From the NCBI RefSeq assembly GCF_035440685.1, contig NZ_DAORMW010000002.1: a stretch of DNA of 64,000 nucleotides. One strand, given 5' to 3'. The translations under genes and the position numbers were made by a program. The notes beneath the pieces are model-generated. The model was given only the letters and a program-made list of their open reading frames with translations. It searched no databases and had not been told where the DNA came from. Positions 43,738 through 51,899 of the stretch are shown here, piece after piece. The stretch comes from Accumulibacter appositus (GTDB lineage Bacteria; Pseudomonadota; Gammaproteobacteria; Burkholderiales; Rhodocyclaceae). How positions within the stretch are numbered: position 1 is the first letter of the stretch; each line of letters begins with the position of its first letter.

Positions 43738-43939
43738 GGCCTTGAGTCTGGCCGTAGCTGTCGTCTAGCCGTACTGCCCGCATCGGAAACAGCACCTCGA
43801 AAAGACCTTTCTCTAAACGGCAGCCGCTCAAGCCCGCCACTCCCACTATGCCCATGACTCCCACCAGCGCAGCCAAGCGCGTCGAGCGCCTATTCTCGAC
43901 GCTTCGCGAGCACGCGTCCAGCGCCGTGCCGCCGTACAC
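43727..43939 (-). CDS. Putative small lipoprotein overlapping clsB
   Basis: A 70-codon ORF from GTG 43939, with GAGAAG a few bases upstream. It has a basic stretch (RRSTR) followed by a hydrophobic run and LSGC, a lipobox, at about residues 37-40; then LEKGLFEVLFP. It overlaps the clsB start by 11 bases, so it could be translationally coupled. The residues after the cysteine recall the beginning of some alpha/beta-hydrolase lipoproteins, so it may be a truncated remnant. Evidence is limited to the signal pattern. Confidence 0.4.
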   Translation of the reverse strand: MYGGTALDACSRSVENRRSTRLAALVGVMGIVGVAGLSGCRLEKGLFEVLFPMRAVRLDDSYGQTQGHGR

Positions 43940-44145
43940 AAGGCTTCTCGCGCGGCTCGGAAAACTGAACTGCGGCCAAAAAGCACGAAGCTCATGCCCA
44001 CCGCAAGCGCACTAATCGAGGGATCGACGGTCACACCTTGCCGAGCGGAGGAACGAAGGCGAGAATGTGGCTTTCTCCGCTAGGCAAACAGTCGCCTGAG
44101 CAGTTCTGCAGCTGATCTACAGGGCGGCAGTGGATGGCGTAGGGC

Positions 44146-44159
44146 TTGATCCACGTCAA
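44146..44159 (+). promoter_or_regulatory. FNR/Dnr-type box upstream of nirJ
   Basis: TTGATCCACGTCAA fits TTGAT-N4-RTCAA, the FNR/ANR/Dnr consensus, with only the R position varying. Its centre is about 64 bases before the nirJ ATG. In many denitrifiers nir genes are turned on by such a regulator under low oxygen or nitric oxide. The box stands alone in a 277-base gap. Confidence 0.75.
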
Positions 44160-44216
44160 AGCCCAGCCGCCGGGCCTGCTCTCTAATACACGGTTTTCTT
44201 TCGGGAAGTGCGCACG

Positions 44217-45410
44217 ATGTTTCGAATCTCCCAGTACATGCAGGAACTCGTGGCAGCCAAGCAGCCCGGCCCCAAGCAGAACCCGCCGGCGCCGGTGGTC
44301 ATCTGGAATCTCATCCGCCGCTGCAATCTGACCTGCAAGCACTGCTATTCGATCTCCGCCGACAAGGACTTCCCCGGTGAGCTGAACACCGAAGAGATTT
44401 ACGCAGTGATGGACGACCTCAAGCGCTTCCGCGTTCCGGTGCTGATCCTCTCCGGCGGCGAGCCGCTGTTGCGCCCGGACATCTTCGACATCGCCCGACG
44501 CGCGAAAGCGATGGGCTTTTACGTCGGCCTGTCGTCCAACGGAACCCTGATCGATGCAACGAATATCGATCGCATCGCCGAGTGCGATTTCGACTATGTC
44601 GGCGTTTCGCTCGATGGCATGGGCGCAACGCACGACAAGTTCCGACGCATGGATGGCGCGTTCGAAGCCTCGCTGAAAGGCATTCGCCTGTGCCGCGACT
44701 TGGGTCTGAAAATCGGCGTGCGTTTCACGATGACCCAGGACAATGCACACGACCTGCCGCGCCTGCTCGAACTGGTCGAAGACGAAGGCATCGATCGCTT
44801 CTATTTCTCGCACCTCAACTACGCCGGCCGCGGCAACAAGAACCGCAAGGACGACGCGCAGCACAAGCTGACGCGCTGGGCCATGGATCTGCTCTTCGAC
44901 ACCTGCTGGGATTATCAGCAACGCGGCCTGCACAAGGAGTTCACCACCGGCAACAACGATGCCGACGGGGTCTACTTCCTGTATTGGGTGAAAAAGAATT
45001 TCCCCGACAAGGCGGCCAACATCCGCGCCCGGCTGGCGCAATGGGGCGGCAATTCCTCGGGCGTCAATGTGGCCAACATCGACAACCTCGGCAATGTCCA
45101 TCCGGACACCATGTGGTGGCATTACAACCTGGGCAACATCCGTGAACGGCCGTTCTCGGAAATCTGGATGGATGTTTCCGACCCCCTGATGGCTGGCCTG
45201 AAGCGGTTCCCGCGCAGCGTCTCGGGGCGTTGCGGCGACTGCCAGCACTTCGACATCTGCAATGGCAACACCCGCGTGCGTGCACAACAGCTGACCGGCG
45301 ATTCCTGGGCCGAAGACCCGGGCTGTTACCTCGACGACGAAGAAATCGGCGTCGAGCCCGGCCGAGAACGCCTGACCGTCACCCCGCACATCAGAATCCG
45401 GAGAGCGTAA
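44217..45410 (+). CDS. nirJ: Radical SAM protein NirJ, heme d1 biosynthesis
   Basis: A 397-residue radical SAM enzyme replacing heme propionates with keto groups in heme d1 assembly. The cluster motif is CNLTCKHC (C36, C40, C43). A C-terminal cysteine-rich block (CGDCQHFDIC, PGCYLDD) binds auxiliary iron-sulfur. FRISQYMQEL at the start is typical of NirJ. ATG 44217 is used; a GTG nine bases upstream is in frame. The stop overlaps the next start (TAATG). FNR box upstream. Confidence 0.94.
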   Translation: MFRISQYMQELVAAKQPGPKQNPPAPVVIWNLIRRCNLTCKHCYSISADKDFPGELNTEEIYAVMDDLKRFRVPVLILSGGEPLLRPDIFDIARRAKAMGFYVGLSSNGTLIDATNIDRIAECDFDYVGVSLDGMGATHDKFRRMDGAFEASLKGIRLCRDLGLKIGVRFTMTQDNAHDLPRLLELVEDEGIDRFYFSHLNYAGRGNKNRKDDAQHKLTRWAMDLLFDTCWDYQQRGLHKEFTTGNNDADGVYFLYWVKKNFPDKAANIRARLAQWGGNSSGVNVANIDNLGNVHPDTMWWHYNLGNIRERPFSEIWMDVSDPLMAGLKRFPRSVSGRCGDCQHFDICNGNTRVRAQQLTGDSWAEDPGCYLDDEEIGVEPGRERLTVTPHIRIRRA

Positions 45411-47026
45411 TGAACGGGCGCCTATCCCTGTCCGCCGCCTGCCTGGCGATATCTCTTGCTGGCGGCTCATCGTTCTCGTCCTTCGCCAGCGAATCAAGTT
45501 CAGCCGACGTAGCCGGCGTCCAGACAGTGTACAAGGAGCATTGTGCCGCCTGCCACGGCGAAACGCGCTTTGGCGGTATCGGTCCGGCGCTGCTGCCGGA
45601 GAACCTGGCACGACTGCGCAAACCCGAAGCGCTGAAAGTGATCGCGGAAGGGCGCGTAGCGACGCAGATGCCGGGCTTTGCCGACAAGCTGGACGCCCAG
45701 CAGATGCAACAACTGGCAGATCTGATCTACAGTGAGGTCAATCCGGCACCGCAATGGGGCGAGAGCGAAATTCGCGCTTCGCAGGTGGTCAACGCCGACG
45801 CCGCCAAGCTGCCCGACCAGCCCGGCCCTGGGCTGAAAGGTGCCGACCCGCTGAATCTCTTCATCGTCGTCGAAACCGGCGACCATCACGTGTCGGTTCT
45901 CGACGGCGACAAGCTCGAACGTCTGCACCGCTTCCCCAGCCGCTACGCGCTGCACGGCGGACCGAAGTTCTCGCCCGATGGCCGCTTCGTCTATTTCGCG
46001 TCGCGCGACGGCTGGATCACTAAGTTCGACATCTACAATCTGGCCGTCGTCGCCGAAATCCGCGCCGGCCTGAACACGCGCAACGCCGCCGTCTCCGGTG
46101 ACGGCAAGTGGGTGATGGTTGCCAACTACCTACCGCACAGTCTGGTTCTGCTCGACGCCAAAGACCTCTCGCTGGTGAAAATCATCCCGGCCCTCAATGC
46201 TGCCGGCGACAAGACCTCGCGGGTCTCGGCAGTCTACGACGCGGCACCGCGCAAGAGTTTCGTCGCCGCGCTGAAGGACGTTCCCGAAGCCTGGGAGATC
46301 AGCTACGATCCGGACGCCGCGCCGGTCGCCGAGGGACTGGTGCATGACTTCCAGTACCGGGAAGGTCACTTCACGCCGGGCATGTTCTACCCGCAGCGAA
46401 CCATGCTCAAGGACTATCTCGATGATTTCTTCTTCACTCAGAGCTACGACGAGATCCTCGGCTCATCACGCTCGGCGAGCAAGGGGCAGGTGATCTTTCT
46501 CGACGGTCGCAAGAAGATTGCCGACCTCGATCTGCCGGGAATGCCGCATCTGGGCTCGGGCATCACCTGGCAGTGGACCGACCCAACGGGTCGCGTGCGG
46601 ACGGTCATGGCCTCGCCAAACCTCAACGAAGGACTGGTGACGGTCATCGATCTAGATTCCTACGAGACCGTCAAGGAAATAAAGACCCTTGGCCCAGGCT
46701 TCTTTATGCGCAGCCACGAAAACAGTCGCTACGCTTTCACCGACTCGATGATGAGCAAGGAAAACAAAAATGTTCTGCAGGTCATCGACAAGCAGAGCCT
46801 GGAAGTGGTCGGGCAGATCAAGGCCCAGCCCGGACAGACACTGGCCCACGTCGAGTTCACCCGTGACGGCCGCTTTGCGCTGGCCAGCCTCTGGGAACTC
46901 GATGGCGCGCTGGTCGTGATCGACGCACAAACGCTCAAGGAAGTAAAGCGGATTCCGGCCAGGAAACCGGTCGGCAAATACAACGTCTGGAACAAGATTT
47001 CGCGTTCCGAAGGCACCAGTCACTAA
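45410..47026 (+). CDS. nirN: NirN, cytochrome c / d1-type propeller protein
   Basis: A 538-residue periplasmic protein. Signal peptide about 1-27, then a class I cytochrome c domain with CAACH (C45, C48, H49), then an eight-bladed d1-type propeller (about 145-538) as in NirS and NirF. NirN oxidises dihydro-heme d1 and hands it toward NirS. It is translationally coupled to nirJ (stop TAA shares bases with ATG). Only this pair of nir genes is in the window; nirS, nirF and others must lie elsewhere. NirS is a less likely call because of the partner and sequence type. Confidence 0.88.
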   Translation: MNGRLSLSAACLAISLAGGSSFSSFASESSSADVAGVQTVYKEHCAACHGETRFGGIGPALLPENLARLRKPEALKVIAEGRVATQMPGFADKLDAQQMQQLADLIYSEVNPAPQWGESEIRASQVVNADAAKLPDQPGPGLKGADPLNLFIVVETGDHHVSVLDGDKLERLHRFPSRYALHGGPKFSPDGRFVYFASRDGWITKFDIYNLAVVAEIRAGLNTRNAAVSGDGKWVMVANYLPHSLVLLDAKDLSLVKIIPALNAAGDKTSRVSAVYDAAPRKSFVAALKDVPEAWEISYDPDAAPVAEGLVHDFQYREGHFTPGMFYPQRTMLKDYLDDFFFTQSYDEILGSSRSASKGQVIFLDGRKKIADLDLPGMPHLGSGITWQWTDPTGRVRTVMASPNLNEGLVTVIDLDSYETVKEIKTLGPGFFMRSHENSRYAFTDSMMSKENKNVLQVIDKQSLEVVGQIKAQPGQTLAHVEFTRDGRFALASLWELDGALVVIDAQTLKEVKRIPARKPVGKYNVWNKISRSEGTSH

Positions 47027-47317
47027 ATGAAAGTCCCCTATAGGCGTTCCGTGCGCGGCCTGCTCGCCGGCCTCTTGCTGCTCTCTGGCACGCTGGCCCT
47101 GGCGGTACCGAAAGCGGCCGAGAATGCCGCCGGCGAGGTCAGCATCGGCGCACCGACGGTGCACCCAAAGCCGCCGCCGAAAAGCGCGCAGCGGTCAGCA
47201 GCCGCCAAACCCAAGGCCAGCGCCGCTGGCAAAGTGGCACCGCGAAAGAAGGCTTCGGCCAAGCCAACAACAAGCGCGAAAAAAAGCGCCAAAGCGAAGA
47301 GCAAGGCGCGGAAGTAG
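47027..47317 (+). CDS. Small exported Lys/Ala-rich basic protein
   Basis: A 96-residue protein starting on the base after the nirN stop. Signal-like N-terminus (about 1-27: VRGLLAGLLLLSGTLALA), then a highly basic tail rich in lysine, alanine, serine and proline, resembling histone H1-like C-termini. No domain is recognised. The coupling to nirN suggests cotranscription. Low sequence complexity makes a function call impossible. Confidence 0.6.
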   Translation: MKVPYRRSVRGLLAGLLLLSGTLALAVPKAAENAAGEVSIGAPTVHPKPPPKSAQRSAAAKPKASAAGKVAPRKKASAKPTTSAKKSAKAKSKARK

Positions 47318-47458
47318 TCGTCAAGCACACCCTCCCGCCAAGGCCAGACGGTTCTCGACAAATTGCCAGCATCCGCTTTCCGGCGGCTTTCCGCGGACGG
47401 GACAAGGTCGAGGGGGCCGGTCCCTGCGGGTCAATCCATCCTTTATCCTGGAGTTGCG

Positions 47459-47902
47459 ATGTACAGGCTTTCCTGTTCCCTGATCGCGCTGGCGTCCTTG
47501 CTGGCTGCTCCGCCAGCGTCTGCGCAGCTTGCGCGCATCGAGCTCAGCGCCGGCTTCTACCGAATCGAAGCCGAAGTCGCCGCGGATGACGCCAATCGCG
47601 CGCAGGGTCTGATGAATCGCCGCAGCATGCCGGCCAACCAAGGGATGCTGTTCGTTTTTTCCAGGGCTGCGCGCCATTGCATGTGGATGCGCAACACCTA
47701 TCTGCCGCTGTCGGTCGCCTTCCTCGACCACGACGGGCGCATTCTGAACATCGAACAGATGCAGCCGCAAACCGAGGACAACCACTGCGCCGCCGCGGAT
47801 GCACATTACGCACTGGAAATGAACCTCGACTGGTTCGCCAGCAAGGGCATCAAGCCGGGAGCGCGCATTGCCGGCCTCGACAAGTCTCCGCGTCCGCAGT
47901 AA
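47459..47902 (+). CDS. DUF192 family exported protein
   Basis: A 147-residue protein with a signal peptide (about 1-22) and the DUF192 core: FYRIEAEVAADDANRAQGLMNR, GMLFVF, and MWMRNTYLPLSVAFLD. The fold binds unknown ligands, and members are widespread. The start ATG at 47459 (MYRLSC) is preferred because it begins the signal peptide; the ORF is open upstream to 47363. It is followed 14 bases later by ubiC. Confidence 0.88.
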   Translation: MYRLSCSLIALASLLAAPPASAQLARIELSAGFYRIEAEVAADDANRAQGLMNRRSMPANQGMLFVFSRAARHCMWMRNTYLPLSVAFLDHDGRILNIEQMQPQTEDNHCAAADAHYALEMNLDWFASKGIKPGARIAGLDKSPRPQ

Positions 47903-47916
47903 GCGAAGCGAGCCCG

Positions 47917-48507
47917 GTGTTCACCATCAGCGCCTCGCAAGGGGCTTGGCACAGCCGCTTGCTGCGCACGCCGGACAACGTCAGCTTCGTCCCCTGGTTG
48001 CGTGACCGTGGCTCGCTGACCGCGCGCATCCAGGCCCGCGGACGCTTCGCGGTGCGCGTGCTGCGCCAGGGCCTCGCCCTGCCGACCGCCGATGAGGCGC
48101 GACTGCTCGAAATCGAGCCGGGGGTGCTGGCGTGGATCCGGGAGGTGGCCCTGCTCTGCGACAAGCGGGTGGTCGTCTTCGCACACACCGTCTTGCCGTA
48201 TCGCCCCTGCGGCCCATTGCAGGTCTGGCTAGCTCGTCTGGGAGACCGCTCGCTTGGCGCGCTGCTCTTCTCGCACCCCGGCTTCAGACGTGGCAAGATC
48301 AGCTTCAAGCGGCTCGATGGCCACCACCCGTTATTCGTACCGGCACTCGCCGCCCTGCAACTGGATGGGCCGGCGGCGGCAAACCTCTGGGCGCGACGCT
48401 CGCACTTCCGGTTTGGCGCACAATCGGTGCTAGTCACCGAGGTCTTCTCGCCGCAGGTACTGCAACTCCGCGAAACCGGAAAAAAAGCCCCGCGCGTCGC
48501 GCGCTGA
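47917..48507 (+). CDS. ubiC: Chorismate lyase
   Basis: A 196-residue protein of the UbiC fold, which converts chorismate to 4-hydroxybenzoate and pyruvate for ubiquinone. Seen: SLTARIQARGRFAVRVLRQG, WIREVALLCDKRVVVFAHTVLP and GALLFSHPGFRRGKISF. The start is GTG 47917, 14 bases after the DUF192 stop. Its stop lies inside the promoter-like region of the next gene. Confidence 0.85.
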   Translation: MFTISASQGAWHSRLLRTPDNVSFVPWLRDRGSLTARIQARGRFAVRVLRQGLALPTADEARLLEIEPGVLAWIREVALLCDKRVVVFAHTVLPYRPCGPLQVWLARLGDRSLGALLFSHPGFRRGKISFKRLDGHHPLFVPALAALQLDGPAAANLWARRSHFRFGAQSVLVTEVFSPQVLQLRETGKKAPRVAR

Positions 48508-48516
48508 TGCTACAAT
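48508..48516 (+). promoter_or_regulatory. Extended -10 promoter upstream of the DEAD-box helicase
   Basis: TGCTACAAT fits an extended -10 (TGnTATAAT) with one mismatch. It directly follows the ubiC stop codon. A start about seven bases later would give a leader of about 270 bases before the helicase ATG. Confidence 0.5.
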
Positions 48517-48522
48517 GCGCGG

Positions 48523-48793
48523 CTGCACTGAGTGGCCACGGGCTGCACGGTGCGACGAGCATCGCGAACCTGGCCGTAACTCTCAAGCCCCCCTGCCTTC
48601 TGGTGTCGATTCATTCAGCGCCGCACTGGCACAAAGCTTTTGTGCCGATAGCTGCTGACTTCCGTGAATCGATCGAAACGATCGAATCGATCGAAGCTTC
48701 TCTCAGCTTTTCGTTGGTTGGCGTTGCATTTGTTTTTTCGCAACGCACTATGCCCTGGCGGTAGAGTGCGGCGCATCCATCGAAAAGAGAACC
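48523..48793 (+). promoter_or_regulatory. Long structured 5' leader of the helicase gene
   Basis: Seen: a perfect 8-bp hairpin GGCACAAA/TTTGTGCC (48628-48646), a 7-bp hairpin GCGTTGC/GCAACGC (48721-48746), and between them CGATCGAA repeated three times with a 9-base period (48670-48695). No ORF is convincing. Long leaders before RNA helicases and cold-shock genes can control their own stability or translation; this is an inference. Confidence 0.45.
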
Positions 48794-50206
48794 ATGACTT
48801 TTGCAGAAATTGGCCTCCACCCGGCCATCCTCAAAGCCCTTACCGATTCCGGTTACAGCGAACCGACGCCGGTCCAGAAACAGGCCATTCCGGCAGCCCT
48901 CGAAGGCCGCGACCTGATGGTTTCCTCGCAGACCGGCTCGGGCAAGACGGCGGCCTTCATGCTGCCGGCGCTACATCGCTTCGCGGCGCAGGAACGCGCG
49001 CCCGAAGCAGCCCGCCCGACGAGCCCGAGCAGCCAGGAACGTCGCCCGGCCCGCTCGCGCGGTAACGATCGCCAGCGCTTCCAGCCAGCGCAGCCGAAAA
49101 TGCTGGTCCTGACGCCGACCCGCGAACTCGCCCTGCAGGTCACCGCCGCCACCGACAAGTACGGCCGCCAGGTGCACCACGTGCGCGCCGTTGCCATTCT
49201 CGGCGGCATGCCTTATCCGAAGCAGATGGAACTCCTCGGCCGCAATCCGGCGATCCTGGTCGCCACGCCGGGCCGCCTGATCGACCACATGAGTTCGGGA
49301 AAGATCGACTTTTCGCAACTGGAGATCCTCGTCCTTGACGAAGCCGACCGCATGCTGGACATGGGTTTCATCGAAGACATCGAAAAAATCGTTTCGGCTA
49401 CCCCTGCCGCGCGTCAGACGATGCTCTTCTCGGCAACGCTCGACGGAACCGTCGGCGAAATGGCGAAGCGGATGACGCGCGACGCGCTGCAGATTCGCGT
49501 CGATGCAACTACCACCCGGCACGACAACATCGAGCAGCGCATGCACTTTGTCGACGACCTGTCGCACAAGAACCGCCTGCTCGACCACCTTCTACGCGAT
49601 GCCACGATCGATCAGGCTGTGGTGTTCACTGCCACCAAGCGCGACGCCGATACGGTCAGCGACCGTCTCAACGTCGCCGGCCTCAACGCGGCGGCGTTAC
49701 ACGGTGACATGCATCAGGGCGCGCGCAATCGCACGCTGACCGCCATGCGTCGCGGCCAGGTGCGCATCCTGGTTGCCACCGATGTTGCCGCGCGCGGCAT
49801 CGACGTCCCGACGATCACGCACGTTTTCAACTACGACCTCCCCAAGTTCGCCGAAGACTACGTGCACCGCATTGGTCGTACCGGCCGTGCTGGCCGCAAT
49901 GGCCTAGCCATCTCGCTGGTTCATCACGCCGAGCACTTCAACGTCCGCAAGATCGAGCGCTTCACCAAGCAGGCGATTCCGGTCGCCGTCGTCGAAGGCC
50001 ACGAGCCGACGCGTCGGCCGTCGCCGGCAAAGCCGCGACCGACCGGCAAGCCGGGCTGGAAGGGTGGCGATAACCGTCAGGGCAAGCCTTTTGCTCCCCG
50101 CCGCGACGGAATGCCACGTGCGCCTTACCGCGAAGGGTCCAAGAGCGGCGGTCATGCTGCGGGTGCCGGCGGTGGCGCCGGCCGCCGGGCTTACGGCGAT
50201 CGCTGA
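48794..50206 (+). CDS. rhlE: DEAD-box RNA helicase, RhlE type
   Basis: A 470-residue ATP-dependent RNA helicase. Q motif FAEIGLHPAILKAL, motif I SQTGSGKTAAF (about 45-55), PTRELALQ, DEAD in LVLDEADRMLDMGF, SAT in FSATLD, and HRIGRTGRAGR are all present. The tail (about 400-470) is basic and glycine-rich, a typical RNA-binding extension of the RhlE group. A linker of about 40 residues rich in R and P (about 70-100) between motif I and PTREL is longer than usual. A bidirectional terminator follows. Confidence 0.93.
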   Translation: MTFAEIGLHPAILKALTDSGYSEPTPVQKQAIPAALEGRDLMVSSQTGSGKTAAFMLPALHRFAAQERAPEAARPTSPSSQERRPARSRGNDRQRFQPAQPKMLVLTPTRELALQVTAATDKYGRQVHHVRAVAILGGMPYPKQMELLGRNPAILVATPGRLIDHMSSGKIDFSQLEILVLDEADRMLDMGFIEDIEKIVSATPAARQTMLFSATLDGTVGEMAKRMTRDALQIRVDATTTRHDNIEQRMHFVDDLSHKNRLLDHLLRDATIDQAVVFTATKRDADTVSDRLNVAGLNAAALHGDMHQGARNRTLTAMRRGQVRILVATDVAARGIDVPTITHVFNYDLPKFAEDYVHRIGRTGRAGRNGLAISLVHHAEHFNVRKIERFTKQAIPVAVVEGHEPTRRPSPAKPRPTGKPGWKGGDNRQGKPFAPRRDGMPRAPYREGSKSGGHAAGAGGGAGRRAYGDR

Positions 50207-50227
50207 TCGACTAAGCCGCTACTGAAA

Positions 50228-50260
50228 AGAAAAAGCCCGCCGAGTGCGGGCTTTTTCTTG
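50228..50260. terminator. Bidirectional intrinsic terminator
   Basis: AAAAAGCCCGC and GCGGGCTTTTT arms with a five-base loop (CGAGT), flanked by A on the left and T on the right. It can end the helicase transcript rightward and the convergent LapA-like transcript leftward. Confidence 0.92.
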
Positions 50261-50272
50261 TCTCCGCGGCAT

Positions 50273-50397
50273 TAACGGTCGTCACTGGTGGCGATCCCCC
50301 AGATCATGAAAGTCATGACCACTTCCCCCTTCCCGGCCCCTGTCCCGCAGGGCAAGAAGAAAGGTTGGTGAGTCGCGGCCGCGGCTACGACATCAGT
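50273..50397 (+). repeat. Interspersed palindromic repeat, copy D
   Basis: TAACGGTCGTCACTGGTGG, then AGATCATGAAAGTCATGACC, then GTGAGTCGCGGCCGCGGC and ACATCAGT. The terminal palindrome centre is GGCC here; the right arm has one or two mismatches. It lies between the terminator and the LapA-like gene, and together with copy E brackets that gene in the same orientation. Confidence 0.85.
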
Positions 50398-50402
50398 AAC
50401 CG

Positions 50403-50936
50403 TCACAAACTTGTTTTCGCAGCAAGCACGGGCAGGCCGCCGCCATCCGCCGAGCGGCTGAGACGGTCCTCGATGCCGCCAAGTGAGGTGACGACATTGT
50501 TCCCCGATTGCTCGATTGCCGTTAGCAATTCGGTCTCGATGCGATCGAGGCGGGCGAGAAGCACCGGGTCAGCGCCAGCCGGCCCCGCGTTGCCTGCGCT
50601 CTGCCTGGCCATCGCCTGCAGCTCGGTGGTGATGAAACCGCGCAGGTCGGTAAAGCGCGAGGCCTCGGCCCGGTCCGCCAGCTCCTGGTTGGCTTTCAAC
50701 TCCTGCGCATGGCGACGCGAATCGAACAGCGCCGACGCCTGCACGTAAATCACGAAGAGCAGAAAGTAAGCGGTCAGCAGACTGACGACGCCCAACATGA
50801 TCACGCCAATCGGCGCCTGCACTTCGGTCACACCCAGCGAAAGAGCGGTCGGGGCAGTGAAGGCCTCCCAATTGAGTGCCGAAAAGCCAGCGGTAGCGCC
50901 GAGGATGAGCAGTAGAAACAGGGTGCGAAACTTCAT
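50403..50936 (-). CDS. LapA-domain-like membrane protein
   Basis: A 177-residue protein with two hydrophobic segments at about 3-22 and 42-68, then a long helical, partly coiled-coil tail with ELADRAEASRFTDLRGF. The TM pair with LSLGVTEVQAPIGVIMLGVVSL in between resembles the LapA (DUF1049) family, which is linked to lipopolysaccharide assembly in some bacteria. Function is uncertain. It starts at ATG 50936 and lies alone between repeats D and E. Confidence 0.65.
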   Translation of the reverse strand: MKFRTLFLLLILGATAGFSALNWEAFTAPTALSLGVTEVQAPIGVIMLGVVSLLTAYFLLFVIYVQASALFDSRRHAQELKANQELADRAEASRFTDLRGFITTELQAMARQSAGNAGPAGADPVLLARLDRIETELLTAIEQSGNNVVTSLGGIEDRLSRSADGGGLPVLAAKTSL

Positions 50937-50992
50937 GAGGTAATCACTCCTTCATTGGTTGCCGGAAATGGGCTCGCGCGGCGAAGACCGTA

Positions 50993-51117
50993 GCTAACGG
51001 TCATGACACATGGAGACACCCCAACTCATGAAAGTCATGACCGTCCCCCTCTTCCCCAGACCCTTCTCCGACAAGGGGAGAAGGGAGGTTCGTGAGTCGC
51101 GTACGCGACTTCCACGG
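50993..51117 (+). repeat. Interspersed palindromic repeat, copy E
   Basis: GCTAACGGTCATGACACATGG, AACTCATGAAAGTCATGACC, CCTTCTCCGACAAGGGGAGA, and the perfect palindrome GTCGCGTACGCGAC before TTCCAC. It lies between mtgA and the LapA-like gene (both minus strand). Confidence 0.88.
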
Positions 51118-51203
51118 TAAGATAGTATCCCAGGATTGGCGAATGGTCGCCATCTGCCGGCAGCGCCAAGCTTGCCGCCCACCTTGGCCCGGAGCGCAAG
51201 CGT

Positions 51204-51899
51204 TCACGGAACCGCGGCCGAGCGCATCCTCGCCAGGATGACTTCGCTCTTCGCAATCAGCGCCGGGGCATTGCGATTGCGGTCGTAGAAGCGCGGCCGG
51301 GGAACCATGGCCGCCAGGCGTGCCGCCTGTTCGGCCGACAACTGACTCGCCGAAATGCCGTAATAGTGGCGGGCGGCAGCTTCGGCGCCGAAAACGCCGC
51401 TGCCCCACTCGATGACGTTGAGGTACACCTCCAGGATCCGCTGCTTGCTCCAGACAGTTTCCAGCATCAGGGTGATGACCGCTTCTTCGGCTTTGCGCAA
51501 GGGCGTCTTGGCTGGGCTCAGAAACAGGTTCTTGGCCAGCTGCTGAGAAATCGTCGAGCCACCGGCGACGACACGCCCTTTCTTCTGGTTTTTCTCGATG
51601 GCGTTCTGGATGCCTTGCCAGTCGAAGCCTTCGTGATCGAGGAACTTTCCGTCCTCGGCGGCGACAATGGCGCGTTTCAGGTGGACCGAGATCTGCCCGT
51701 AGCCGATCCAGCCTTGCTGCAGCCGTGCCTGCGGATCCGCCACGCGCAACTCGGCAAGACGAATGGCCATGAAGCGCGTGCCTTCGGGATCGACCCAGTT
51801 CCACCACAGCACCCAGCCGAAGAGCCAAAACTGGTAAAGCAGCAGCAGGCCGATGATGGCGAGCAGCAGCCGCTTCAACCAGAGCAAGGCTCGGATCAT
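51204..51899 (-). CDS. mtgA: Monofunctional peptidoglycan glycosyltransferase
   Basis: A 231-residue GT51 enzyme that polymerises lipid II into glycan strands. Membrane anchor about 8-30; catalytic glutamate in EDGKFLDHEGFDW; STISQQLAKNLFLSP and KQRILEVYLNVIEWG-type blocks follow. There is no transpeptidase domain. The start at 51899 overlaps the aroE stop (ATGA), so it is translationally coupled to aroE. The size and order match the aroE-mtgA pairs of betaproteobacteria. Confidence 0.94.
   Translation of the reverse strand: MIRALLWLKRLLLAIIGLLLLYQFWLFGWVLWWNWVDPEGTRFMAIRLAELRVADPQARLQQGWIGYGQISVHLKRAIVAAEDGKFLDHEGFDWQGIQNAIEKNQKKGRVVAGGSTISQQLAKNLFLSPAKTPLRKAEEAVITLMLETVWSKQRILEVYLNVIEWGSGVFGAEAAARHYYGISASQLSAEQAARLAAMVPRPRFYDRNRNAPALIAKSEVILARMRSAAVP

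Noticed and set aside
44031..45611. 526-codon open frame on the minus strand
   Set aside because: It lies opposite nirJ, which has the radical SAM cysteines and an FNR box.
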